Shown here: positions 11,701 through 22,346 of the stretch, one piece after another | Position numbering within the stretch: position 1 is the first letter of the stretch | Layout: each line of letters begins with the position of its first letter | From: Melieria omissa | Lineage: Eukaryota > Arthropoda > Insecta > Diptera > Ulidiidae | Assembly: GCA_963971225.1 (NCBI GenBank) | Contig: OZ020269.1 | Location: forward strand, 98,557,405 to 98,621,404 | Direction: 5' to 3' | DNA length: 64,000 bases | The notes under the pieces: generated by a model | What the model was told of the DNA's origin: nothing | Database searches by the model: none | Seen by the model: only the letters and a program-made list of their open reading frames with translations | Position numbers and translations under genes: made by a program

Positions 11701-12650
11701 TCAAACTTTCATTCATCCAATTTTGCTTTCAGTCAGTAATTCATCTGTTCGTTCATCTCTTCATTAAACTATGAACTATAAACTTTTCACCCATTGATCT
11801 GTTCATCATCGCATTCATCATCGCTCATCATTATCCCTTCGTTTTACTGTTTTTCCATCCATCCCTTTATTCAACTGTTTTTCCATTCAGTCAACTGTTT
11901 TTTTACATCCTTTAGTTCATCTCTGTTTTTCATTGAACTGTTTTTCCATTACTTTATTCAACTGGATTTTCTTTCATTCTTCTGTCCATTCATCAGTTAA
12001 TCCAAACATTCATTTATATATTTTTGCTTTCATTCCCTAATTTATCTGTTCGTTCATCTCTTCATTAAACTATTGTTCTTTTCATCCATTCATCTGTTCA
12101 TCATCGCATTCATCATCACTCATCATTATCCCTTCGTTTTACTGTTTTTCCATCCATCCCTTTATTCAACTGATTTTCACTTCATTCAGCTGTTTTTGTT
12201 AACATTCTTAACAGTATTTTTCTTTCTAACAGTCTTTCTCAGTTATTTTCATCCATTTTCATCTCATCGTTGAGTCCTTCCTTCAACTGCTTTTCCTTTC
12301 TTCCATACATTTTGCAGATTCAATCAATTCTTCATTGAACTCTTTTTCCGCCCCGTCATGCTGCAGTTTATTCATTCTCTTTATTACTCAAGGAGCTTAG
12401 TTTTTATTCAATAAGTCTTCAGTTCTTTCATCTTGTTATCCATGCATTCAAGTGTTTTTATTTCCTTCTATTTATTCATAATTTTGTTCATTATTTAATT
12501 TAACTGATCATTTTCTTCTATAAAGGATGTCAGTTCGTTCTTCCGTAGTTATTTTTCATCAATAACAATTTAGTTAAGATGCCAATTTTTTTCTAATTTT
12601 TTCATCACATCATTCATTTTCCCGTTTTTTTTTTAATTCAGCTATGTTTT
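8705..12650. repeat. Pyrimidine-rich satellite, long arm of an inverted pair
   Basis: The + strand is an irregular tandem array built on phrases such as TTCATTCAACTGTTTTTCC and CATCCATTCATCAGTTCGTT, with a basic unit of roughly 45-60 bases. All open frames (for example 9591-10172, rich in Phe/Ser/Ile/Pro) are repeat translations. Segments match the reverse complement of 14.6-16.15 kb in the same order: 9095-9260 pairs with about 15965-16135, and 11700-12120 pairs with 14600-14830. This arm is longer, consistent with tandem expansion after the inversion or duplication. Confidence 0.85.
11200..12180. repeat. ~290-bp higher-order repeat, three copies
   Basis: A composite block containing CATCGCATTCATCATC, CCCTTCGTTTTACTGTTT, a GAACTGTTTTT phrase and CATCAGTT, then CATCTCTTCATTAAACTAT, repeats with anchors near 11521, 11808 and 12102. 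This shows a higher-order structure above the ~50-base unit. The same block in reverse complement forms the start of the second arm at 14.6-14.83 kb. Confidence 0.78.
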
Positions 12651-13975
12651 CATTTTGTCATTCAACTGTTTTTCTTTTCATGCACATTTTAGTTTGCACA
12701 TCTTTCATTCTTGCGGTTTCTTCTTCATTCAGTTATTTTACAATAAAGCATTAACTTTCCTTTCCCGATTCATGTATAGTAATTACGTCTTTCTATGCTT
12801 TGCTTTCCACTTTAATTTCAATTTCAATTGTTTTTCCTTCTTTCACTTTTCGAGAATAGAAATTGTGACCTCACAAGTCCTCTCATGTTCAGTGTCCTAA
12901 TCGGAACCTTATAGTGGCAATTTTCTTCTTATTTCCTGTTTCATTCGTATTTGTTGCTTTTTTATGTGTTTTCTCATTTCATTTCGGCTGCGTTTTAAAC
13001 AACTTACATACTTGTCTTATATGTGTGTGTATGTGTAGCCTTCCTTTATATGTGTATGTGTGTTATGTGCTTATTTGGTGTGTGTGTTCTTATTTTGTGT
13101 GTGTGTATGAGTGCGTGTATGTATATGAGTGTGAGTGTAAAAGTTTAGATAACGTTGTGGGGAATCTTCTTTTGTTCGGTCGTTTGTTTGTTTCTGGCCG
13201 ATAAGCGTTTCGTTCTTCTTTCATTTTTACGTTGCATTCTTAGTATTGAGTGTTGTTGTTGTTGTTGTTCATTCTTTTCGTATTGCTTTTTGGTTTGGCT
13301 TTCCATGTTGCAGCTGTACTTATTTATGCGAACATGAACGCACGACGAGCAGAGATACCGCCTCCCTCCTCTCAAACCAACCTTCGATCCACTGTGGCTG
13401 AAGTAGGCGTTCTGGGTGTTAAAGTTGATTAAGCGTTGCTGCTGTTGTTGTTGTTTGCTGTTGTAGTTGTTGCTTGTAATGAAACAATAACGCGGCCTGT
13501 ACTTGGTTGTAGTTTTTATTTGGATTTTTTTCTTAGTAGTTCACATGTGGAATGGCAAAATGGAAAAATGGTTGAGTGCAATACACGGCAGTGGGGGGAG
13601 AGTTGGTGAAGAGGCGTAGATGGGCAAGAATGCGCAGGGATGTTGCGCGTGGATATTGCATTTTAGGCCTGCATTGTGTGCTTTTGGCGTGCACACAAAT
13701 GAAAAGAAAATTAAAAACGGGTTTTTCAGATTTTTTTCGCCCAACGTTCGGAAGGCAGCAACTGCCTCAGTTTTGTTGTATGGCGGTGGTTTTTTGCTTA
13801 TCTACTCTTTTTCTTTTTGATGGTTTTCTAGTTTTCATTTCTTGTACGCATTCGTGATGTGTAGTTTTTGGGTGGACACCGCTTTTAATTTTTTGAAGAG
13901 AAGTGTTTTCTCTTTGAATTAAAGTTTCTTGTTTTAATGAAACTATTAAAGTCAATGATTGTACTTGGAGAAACT
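12651..13975. other. Spacer between the inverted arms; GT and GTT tracts, no gene seen
   Basis: A GT-rich tract with TATGTGTGTG phrases lies at about 13020-13140, and GTT runs at about 13250-13270 and 13440-13475. Open frames on both strands around 13145-13860 read through these tracts. One minus frame (13541-13744) and its + counterparts have no recognisable domain. I see nothing I would call a gene. Confidence 0.5.
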
Positions 13976-13979
13976 TATA

Positions 13980-14625
13980 ATAATTTATTTATGAAAATTA
14001 ATACATAAATAAAATAATAAATCTATAATCATATATAGATATTTTTTCTCCTTATTGACTGACAGTCTGATTCATCATCAATCAGCATAAACCATTAAAA
14101 CTACAAACATGAAATTTAAACTGTCGAAAACGTGAGTTCTCGTTAAAATTGATTTTTTTTAATTTCGGAGTCCAAAGGAGCAAAACATGGATTAAAGTGT
14201 AATATGAAAAAAGTGAATTAATTCTTCAATGGACTTCAAAATTGGTGAAAATTTTCCAAATTACAAATAATTCGACACGTATTTTTTCATTTTGGCAAAA
14301 TCAAAATTGAATGGGGTTCACAATGTATTAACCCTTTCGAAACTACTGGGATAATACGTCCCAGCACGTTTTTAATGCCCCTCAAAACAATAGTTCAAAT
14401 CTTACGACTCACGTAAAATATTTTTTCGATTTCGTTGTTCGGATTATTTCAGATTTTGTGAGCATCCAATAATTTTCTAAACCCAACATTTATAGCAAGC
14501 GAATATTTTTACTGAGAGTATTTTGGATTTTAAAACTAAACTCCGTCCTGAAAGGGTTAACGTTCAGAAAAAACATGAACCCATGGGCCTATTGACTTAA
14601 AATTTATTTTCAATTTAAAACAGTC
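13980..14625. mobile_element. Dispersed repeat copy (family also at 48.05-49.4 kb)
   Basis: The phrase TGATTCATCATCAATCAGC followed by AAACCATTAAAACTACAAACATG and AAATTTAAACTGT matches 48110-48176 closely. The following TTAATTTCGGAGTC, AAATTGGTGAAAA, AATTCGACACGTATT and AACATGAACCCATGGGCC phrases match 48630-48860. The copy here lacks the GATA array. It is interrupted at a TTAA by a 225-base MITE (14332-14556). No protein is encoded; the element class is unknown. Confidence 0.78.
14332..14556. mobile_element. TTAA-flanked MITE, CCCTTTCG family, copy 1
   Basis: The ends are CCCTTTCG and TGAAAGGG, flanked on both sides by TTAA (14328-14331 and 14557-14560). It shares its whole body with the element at 26043-26255, including CCCCTCAAAACAA, AAATCTTACGACTCACG, TTTTCTAA and CTCCGTCC. 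TTAA target duplication and CCC ends are the signature of piggyBac-superfamily MITEs. The related repeat at 48.8 kb has CAACAATGGGTTAAGATG at the matching place, which is the uninterrupted target. Confidence 0.88.
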
Positions 14626-16150
14626 AAATGATGGGATGATGATGAATGCGATGATGAATTGATGAAAAGAACAATAGTTTAGTAAAGAGATGAGCAAACA
14701 GATTAATTACTGAATGATAGAAAAAAATTGATTAGTGAAAGTTTGAACGAACTGATGAATGTACGGAAGAATGAAAGAAAATCCAATTGAACACAGGAAT
14801 GGGAAAACAATTCAATGAAGAGATAATCGAAGTGATGAATGAATTAAAGGATAGAAGAAAAACAGTTGAATGAAATGATGAATGGATGAAATAAAAATTA
14901 GGTTGATGTAGAGACAAACGAACTGACAAATAAACAAAAGAAAAACTAGTTAAATAAAAAGATAAACGATCTGAAAAATGAATGGATCGATGGAAGGACA
15001 AACGAACGATCTGAAGAATGAATGGATGGAAGTAAGAAGGAAGTTGAATGAAGAGTTAAACGAACTAATGGATAAATGAAAAATAAAACAGCTGGATAGA
15101 GGGATGAACCAACTGATGGATTAATGAATGAAGCAAAAATAGTTTAATGACAGGTTGGACGAACTGATGAATGGACTGAAGGAAAAACAGTTGAATGATA
15201 GAATGGAAAAACAGTTCAATTAAGAGATGAACGAACTGATGAAAAAATGAAAGGAAATCTAGTTGAATGGAAATACAAATTATCTAAACAATGAGTGGAT
15301 GAAAGGGAAAACATTCGAATGAAGGAATGAAAAACGGTTCTATGAAGAGAATGAAAAGATAACTAAATAGTTGAATGAAAATAAAACATGATCTAAAGAA
15401 TGAATAAATTAAAGGAAAAACAGTTGAATGAAGGACGATCTGAAAAATGAATAGATGGGAGAAAAAATAGTCGACAAAATAGTCAAAAACAGTTGAATGG
15501 ACGAATTGATGCAAATAGTTGAATGTTGAAACAAACGAACTGATAATTGAATGAAAGGTAAATTAAATAGTCGAATGAAAAGATAAATGATTTGAAGAGT
15601 GAACGGAAGAATGGAAGGAACAAAGTTGAATAAAGGAATAGACCATCTGAAGAATGACAATATGGAAGCAAAAACATTTGAATGAAAGAATGGACGAACT
15701 GATGAGTGTACGGAAGGTTGGAAGGAAAAACAGTTGATTGAAGAAATGTAAAAACAGTTCAATGGAAGGAAAACTAGTTGAATGAAGAAATGGACGATCT
15801 GAATCATTAATGAATAGGAAGTTAAACAATTGAATGAAGGGGCGAACGGTCGGAAGAATGAATGGGAGGAAAAAGCAGCTGAATAAAGACGAAACACTTA
15901 AAGATGGCAGGAAAAGAAGAGCTGAATGATGGCTAATGACAAATTAAAAAAAAATTCAATAAAAGGTCAGCGGTATAGATGAATAGGTGGAAGGAAATAT
16001 AGTCGAATAAAGATATGAAAGATCTGAAAAATGAATAAATAGAGGGAAGGGAAAACAATTGAATGAAAATGTGAACGAACTGAAAGACGGAAAGAACGGA
16101 AGTATGATTGTGGAGAAGGTAAAAAAACACATCAGTTAAGGTATGAACGA
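14626..16150. repeat. Purine-rich satellite, short arm of the inverted pair
   Basis: The + strand is built of GAATGAATGGATGG, AAAAACAGTTGAATGA and GAACGAACTGATGAATG, the reverse complement of the array at 8.7-12.6 kb. It begins with the higher-order block (GATGATGATGAATGCGATG) and ends with the block matching 9.1 kb, so order is preserved in mirror image. Minus-strand open frames (for example 15409-15897) are repeat translations. Confidence 0.85.
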
Positions 16151-17940
16151 GGTAATGAATAAATATGCTTATTTAATTCATCAAAATTATTTTTAGAGAG
16201 ACATTATTTCAATGAAATCACAAAAATTCATACAAACAAAAGACGCTGGGACCTGCTTTAATTAATTAAAGTAATTATTAAACGAAAAAAATCAAATTAA
16301 ATTAATTATTACTTTTTATTTATTATTCTTTATTTATTATTCTTGTTATTTAATTCAACAAAATGTTTGCACATTTTTCAATAATTTTACTTTTTGCCTC
16401 TTCAAATTGAATTCTGCATAAATGTTCCCCAAAAGGAAATCAACACTGTTCCACGTTTCACGTAGCTAATTTCAATACATGAAAAGTTCTACTAAAAATT
16501 GAAAATGGTTTATATTTTACTTTCACACCTTGACAACGTTTTTTCTCAGCAATTTTGAAGCATTTGCAATGGCAGACATCACTCATACGTCACCGTGTGC
16601 TGCTTTCACTTTTTTGCGTGCACTTGCTGTCGCGTCAAATGTTTTCAAAAGTTCATTCACTTTACACCAACGAGAACGAAAAAAACAAATAAAACAAAAC
16701 CCAAAACAACAAAAACACTCGATTGTTGCAATTGAAAAACAACAACAACACCCAAAAAAGAAGCACTCCATACCGTCAGTTGTTTGTTGTTTTTTTTTTT
16801 TTGATGCAGTCCAATACAAATAAATAACAACGGTGTGAGAGAAAAACAAACGAAACAACAACAACAACGACGCGGCTGTTACAATAAATCAGACATTGAT
16901 CCATATTTTTTCAAATGACCTTGAAATTCAAACAAACAACAGCAGCAGTAACAGCAGCAATGACAACAACAACAACAACAGCAAAGCTAATGGTCAACAG
17001 CGAACATGGCACATATCGATATATATATATATATATATATTTCATATATATATAAAATAAAATTTGTATATATAAAATAAATACTCAAATGAAAAAATTT
17101 AAAAAATAACAAAAAAAGCTTCGGCATTGGCCCACGAAAAATGTGTAAAAAAATACATGCATACATATATATCTATGTGTATGTAAAACTTTGCGCACAA
17201 TGGCCTAGAAGCGAGCGGGCCGTGCTACGCAATCAACGCGTTCGCCTAAGTCTGCACCGGCGGCGGCGGCAGGTGGAGCGGGGATGCGGCAACAGCGCTA
17301 CGCAGCCGCTGCTCGTAGGCATAAAAATGCATTTTTCCAATGTTGAAAGGCTGAGAGTGCATGTGCAGTTAAAGCAACAACAACAAAAACACTGGAATCA
17401 GCTAAAAATTGCATTCAACGAAAATCGAATGAAAAAAGCCAAACTTCATAAATCGCCGACATTGCATTGAATTGCAGCCGGCAGCGCTGCACCAAACGCA
17501 TTTAGGCCGTGCAACGCAGTCGTTGTGGCTGTGGCCAGCTGCATCTGACCATTTGTTGCACTTTTGCGTAAAATTGTTGCAAGTTAATGGTGAGTGTGGA
17601 ATGAAGGCGGAGCTGGGCCAAAGTGGTTGTCTTTGCATGGCAGCGCAAGCAGCATTCAGGTCAATGCAGTTATTTATTTTTCATTTTTTTTTATTTTTTT
17701 ATGGGTTAACATTTTTTTTGGTTTGGCATTTGGGTTGGGATTTTTGCTTAATTCAAATCAATCAAATAAAGTTTTATGGCTATCGGAAATGGACACTCGT
17801 CGGTTTTGAGAAGTTCAAATGAACACTGACTGAGCACTTAAATGTTGAGGTGATGTGAGCGAATTTATCATATAAAAATATGAATATTTTTATTAACTTC
17901 AAAGTATAGAAATCTGAAAAAATTTTTAATAAAAAACAAG
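16151..17940. other. No gene seen; CAA, AT and GC-richer islands
   Basis: An (AT)n tract lies at about 17018-17041 and is followed by TTCATATATATATA, which can fold back. CAA/CAG runs lie at about 16855-16985 and 17370-17395. A GC-richer patch at 17200-17560 includes CGGCGGCGGCGGC and reads open in + frames 17141-17470 and 17472-17822. The peptides show no known motif, so this is more likely regulatory or unconstrained DNA than exons. Confidence 0.45.
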
Positions 17941-17954
17941 CCCAAAAGTATACT

Positions 17955-18052
17955 TACTTACTTAGTTAACTGGCCATAACAACCCGTTATCGGGCTACGG
18001 CCTGCTGCGAAACTTCTCTCCAGGCGCCTCTGCCTTGCGCGCGCCTTCTTCA
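17955..18052. mobile_element. Short retroposon-like insertion with 13-bp target duplication
   Basis: About 98 bases starting ACTTACTTACTTAGTTAAC, GC-richer than the surroundings, are bounded on both sides by AGCCCAAAAGTAT (about 17940-17954 and 18053-18066). The perfect 13-base duplication supports insertion by a retroposition-like process (SINE-like). The flanking host sequence is itself part of a 66-base tandem duplication, seen again at about 18102-18125, so slippage is an alternative source of one copy. Confidence 0.6.
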
Positions 18053-18109
18053 GCCCAAAAGTATGCAGCAATTAAATGGTGCAAAAATCCTTCAATAAAA
18101 ACAAGCCCA

Positions 18110-19110
18110 AAAGTATGCAGCGATTAAATGTTGCAAGATTGAAGTAGTAGAGATGAACTTGGCGTTTTGAGTTTGGACTGTGGCATATTCTGAGGCGCAG
18201 AGCTGGCGTTTTGTGCGCATTAGACAAGATTTATTGCATGATTTTTCGATTTCGGTGATGAAGAACCTCTGATTTTTAGCAGTTTGAAGAATAATTACAC
18301 GAGTCAAAAAAATATGGGGTAGAGTGGCATCAAATGTCATCGCACCCACGACAAAATTCACAAAACAGCTAGAAAATTCGACAAATTGCACCAGAGCTGC
18401 TCAGTAGTTTCTCTTAGAGGGTTAAACTCTATGAAGAACCTCCAATAGTTTTCCCTACTGAACATTTCTTTCAAACATATTGATACCCTATCATTAACGC
18501 TCAATGGGGCTGCCATACAAAATGATCGTTTTTATAAAATAGCCTTTAACTGCTCCCAGGTTGGTTCCAGATGTGTCCAATGTAAGACCGACACTAATTT
18601 ATTTTCTCTTTTGAAGGTCTTTTCCAAACATATCTTCTCGCTATCTCCAAGTCTTAAAGGGGCTGCCATATAAAACTAGCAACTTTCTATGGAATTAGCT
18701 ACCCACTTTTAGTCAAGTAAAAATCGTATCTTGGAAACAATTGAACCAATTTAAATGATTTTTTCAGTGATCGACATCATTCGCTAGTGAAAAAATACAA
18801 AAATAATTAAAGTTTAACCCCTTGACGTATTTCCACGAGTCTGACTCGTGGTACAATTTCTGTGCCTAACATGATTAACACGAGTCTGACTCGTGGTCAG
18901 TGTTGTTTTTTAGAAAAATTAAATTGGGCATTTCAATTTTTTAAATCGGGCATTTGCCCGGGCAGTGAGCGAACAGTTGGAAATGAATTTCGTTGCGCTA
19001 ACTGATACGTCAAGGGGTTAAAAATTCACCACCAGAGTGCGTCCCCCATACAAATGTAGTTGTGAGCTTGTTAACTTTTGGATTTGGAGCCGAAACCCCC
19101 TTTACCTTTA
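18110..19110 (-). mobile_element. Dispersed repeat, copy A (family also at 62.5-63.15 kb)
   Basis: The reverse complement aligns with 62530-63150 through shared phrases: GGTTTCG, CACAAC..TTTGTATGGG, TGGTGAATTTTT, TTTGTATTTTTT, TTCCAAGATACGATTTTTACTTGACT, TATGGCAGCCCCTTTAA, GTCGGTCTTACAT, ACCAACCTGGGAGCAG, ATCATTTTGTATGG and TTAACCCTCTAAGAG..CTGAGCAGCT. It is interrupted by a 200-base TTAA MITE (18818-19017) that the other copy lacks. No coding potential was recognised and the class is unknown. Confidence 0.8.
18818..19017. mobile_element. TTAA-flanked MITE with perfect 13-bp ends
   Basis: The terminal inverted repeat CCCCTTGACGTAT is perfect and TTAA flanks both sides (18814-18817 and 19018-19021). 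The body carries two copies of the perfect palindrome CACGAGTCTGACTCGTG (18834-18850 and 18879-18895). The paralogous repeat at 62.64 kb reads through the target without it. It is classed as a piggyBac-type MITE from its ends and target site. Confidence 0.9.
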
Positions 19111-19284
19111 TTGGTATTGTCTAAAAATAAAATTGAGGAGTGCGGTAAATTTACTTTCTTTATCTCTTTGAGGTCTCTGAGTCTTTGAGTCTTTGAGAAA
19201 GCGTGAGCTTGAGTCCCTTCGACTGTAGCGCTGAACATCGACATAGAGAGTTCGAAATTGATTCCTCTTCTTTGTTATACTTAA

Positions 19285-19842
19285 CCCATTTTCAGCCACT
19301 TTGAACTTTCGATGCATAAAACAGCTTTGGTCTTTTGGTAACCCCTCGAACTAATGATTTTTTTTAAAAAGGTAAATTTAGATATGTTGGCAAAGACACG
19401 AAAAAAGCGTTTTTTTAGTCATATTTTGAATATTCTGAAAAATACATAACCTTTTTAAATTATTGATTTATTATTGATTATTTACGAAGCCGAAACACCA
19501 AATTATCGCTATCAATTAATATCCATAAGTTTATGAAAATATTTTTAATCCTTCAGCACGGCGTACTTTTTAGTGGTCGAAAAATCGACTATTGGCCAGA
19601 AGTCGACATGTATGTAAGCCAGCAATTTTTTGTTTTAATGCTTGATTATTATTTGACTAAAACTATGTACATATATATTTGTTTTTATTTGATATTCAAT
19701 TTTTATTTATTTATAAAATATTTTTGTGTAAAAAAAATATACAAAAAAAAATCCAAAAATATTCTTAATGAAGGTCCTAAATGTAAGTTCTTAAAAGGAA
19801 TTAACAAAATTTTGGCTTTTTCTGGTAGCGGCCGAAGATGGG
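19285..19842. mobile_element. TTAA-flanked MITE, CCCATTTTC ends
   Basis: The left end CCCATTTTCAGCC and the right end (reverse complement CCCATCTTCGGCC) match at 11 of 13 bases. TTAA flanks both sides (19281-19284 and 19843-19846). The 558-base interior is AT-rich. The 113-codon open frame at 19533-19874 overruns the element and has no known motif. Confidence 0.8.
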
Positions 19843-19896
19843 TTAATGGCAATTTCTGCAGAGAGTACTTGTAGGCATTGTCTTCATTGGAGCATT

Positions 19897-20820
19897 GCAC
19901 AGTGATTCGTTCCATAGACAAAATTCAAAAAATTTATAGTATCAGAATTCAATGATTTTCATGTCATTTGAAAGATAAAACTCCAACTAAGAAAACTCAA
20001 AAAATTCTGTGAAAAAAAAATTTGTGTGTGTGCAAAAGCGGCTCAAAGTGGAAACTTTTTTCACAAAAAAATGTAAACACATATTTTCTGTTTTTTAGTC
20101 TATGGGGGAAACAAAATTGTAAAAATACATGGTTACCAAGAAGTTGCTAGAACTTTCAATATAGATAAAAAAATGATGTGGCCTTTTTCGTTTTTAATGT
20201 TTTCTCAAAATTTATAAAGCTCAGGCTTTTACATCACTTTTAATTCAAAACATTTTTCCAAATTAAAAGTCTGAAAATTGACAAAACTTAGAGGGAAATA
20301 TCTAAAAAGTATGTGAAAATATGTTCCTGGATTTTTTTTTATTTTAAGAAGCATTCTTTCTTTTTCGGATAATGTAATTATATCCTCCGATGTCTTCCGA
20401 TCTCAGAAAATAATTCAATTTGAAAAGTGGTCTTAACACCTATTTTTCGACAAAATTTCTTTTTTTCATGCCTAAAAGTATGCAATCAGCATGAAAAATT
20501 GAGAAAACTGCAAAAAAGCAAAACTTACGTCTATTATTATCGTTTTTATTGCAAAACTAAAGGGTCCTGAGACAGTTTCTGTTACTCTTTGCAATAATCA
20601 ATGTTAATGTTACCGATTAAATGTAAAATCTGGTGCTATAGCCCTCCAAAAATGACGAAATTTGAAAATTTAAGACTCTGGCATTCCAAACTACAAAAGT
20701 TTAAGAAAAACATATTAAAGATTTCAATTCAGCAGACCATGATTAACTAGTATGCCAAATGAGGAACGGACCACTCCTTCTAATTTTGTCCCGCGGTTGT
20801 ATGGAGTCGAATCACTGTGC
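19897..20820. mobile_element. ~924-bp element with GCACAGTGATTCG inverted ends
   Basis: GCACAGTGATTCG at 19897-19909 is perfectly complementary to CGAATCACTGTGC at 20808-20820. The similarity continues imperfectly (TCCATA, then GACAAAATT on both sides). The interior is AT-rich without a recognisable transposase. A target duplication is not clear. Its right end abuts mariner-family transposase sequence, so it may be inserted in that element or be its decayed flank. Confidence 0.6.
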
Positions 20821-21475
20821 GTTGTCGTAACTTGTTCGAAAATTTACTAACGAAATTGAGTAGTGTGATCATGGATGATGAAACATACTGCTTCAACAGC
20901 TTTACATTTTTAGCTGGGCAAGATTTCTACACAGCCACGAATCGCCAAGATGTTGCTGATGAATACAAGGTGAAATCAAGGGCAAAATTCTCAAAGAAGA
21001 CACCATGGTTTGGCAAGACATCTTTTCGTGCGGTGTTAAAACAAACCCTACTTTAACAGTCGGTACAATGAATGGTAATTTTTACCAGGAAGAATGCTTC
21101 GAAAAGAGACTGCTGCCTCTCATTCGTCGCCACACATCAAAACCGTTGTTTTGGCCTGACTTGGCTACTTGCCACTACTCCAGAAAAACTCTGTAGTGGT
21201 ATGAAGAGAATATTTTCCATATGGGATGGAATATGTACAGCGCGAGTGCTATCCGCCTAATAGCCCGAAACTCTGCCCTATCGAAAACTAGTGGTCGAGA
21301 GTTATAGGCATTTTAAAGAAGAGTGATGCGCGGGTATCGACAGAAGAAGAGTTCCGGAGAAAATGGTTGTGGGGGTCTAAAAAGTGAACGAATTTTTCGT
21401 GCAAAAGTGTATGGCAGGCCTCCGACGAAAAGTGTGGTTGATGGCATACGGAGGAAAAAAATAGAAATAAATCTG
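20821..21475 (+). pseudogene. Tc1/mariner-superfamily transposase relic
   Basis: Translation in shifting + frames gives the catalytic core in order: IMDDETY (first Asp, ~20867), VADEYK, GTMNGNFYQEEC, KRLLPLIR, LFWPDLATCHYS (second Asp, ~21150), then NSPKLCPIEN (third acidic residue Glu, ~21265-21290), ending in MAGLRRKVWLMAYGGKK (~21410-21460). At least two frameshifts (near 21005 and 21195) and stops are present, and the N-terminal DNA-binding part is absent. The enzyme would cut and paste DNA at TA sites, but this copy is dead. Terminal repeats were not found. Confidence 0.82.
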
Positions 21476-21845
21476 GACTAAATCATACCTTAAATAAATA
21501 AGTTGCAAAAAAATTCTAGATTACTTCGTTATATTTTTATATCAAAAACAAGTGTCCCGATTTTGGTGTGCACACCCTTTAAATCGTTGGTCACTGATTC
21601 TCGTTTAAGTAAATTGCAGAGAGTACTTTCAATTGAGGTGTCCCTCTTTCGATGATATCAATTTAAGTTTCAATACCATGTATTGTGTTCTAAGTTAAAT
21701 AAATTAAGCAAAACTGCGTTACATCTACATTCCATTCACATTTGAAAAGGGCATTTTTATTTAATTCATTTGTTATATGTTTGGTTTTTGTTAATTTTTT
21801 GTTGTTCAGCTGAAGTGAATAAAAAAGGCTACAATAAAAAATTAA

Positions 21846-22342
21846 CCCATTAAAACCTGACCCCAGAAGGGCTTGTGCGATTTCCATAAAATTTTGCACA
21901 ATCTTAGTAATTGACCTAATCAAGAAAAAAAATCAAGAAAATAATTCATACCCCCACCCCCTGAACCAGGAGGGTACGTTGCGCAAACGCAATTTGGGCC
22001 TTAGTCACATACAAAACATAAAATTAAAAAAAAAAAAAATTTTTTTAAACTTATTTTTAAATAGTTTAGCATTACAAAATGCAGCCCACAAAGGGATTTT
22101 GATAGGTTTGAAGAATAAGTATTTTTAATTGAATTTCAAAAATTCCCCAAAAAAAACCTTTGACTTTGGATCGAAAAAAAGATATGAATATTTAAAAAAT
22201 TTTGAAATTTCGGTATGGCAGAATCTAAAACGATCAATTCTAATCCAATTCTACCCATTTTCAAGTCTTATATCTTTATGAATTACTTAATGTAGCGAAA
22301 TTCCCAAACGTTGCGCAAACGCAACGCTCAGGGCTTAATGGG
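21846..22342. mobile_element. TTAA-flanked MITE, CCCATTAA ends
   Basis: CCCATTAA and TTAATGGG are terminal, with TTAA on both sides (21842-21845 and 22343-22346). The subterminal CCTGA is also shared. The motif CGTTGCGCAAACGCAA occurs near both ends (core TTGCGCAA at 21979-21986 and 22311-22318). The interior is ~500 bases, AT-rich and non-coding. Confidence 0.82.
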
Positions 22343-22346
22343 TTAA

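Noticed and set aside
13145..13375. Paired open frames on both strands as a small gene
   Set aside because: Both frames pass through GTT repeats and lack any recognisable motif.
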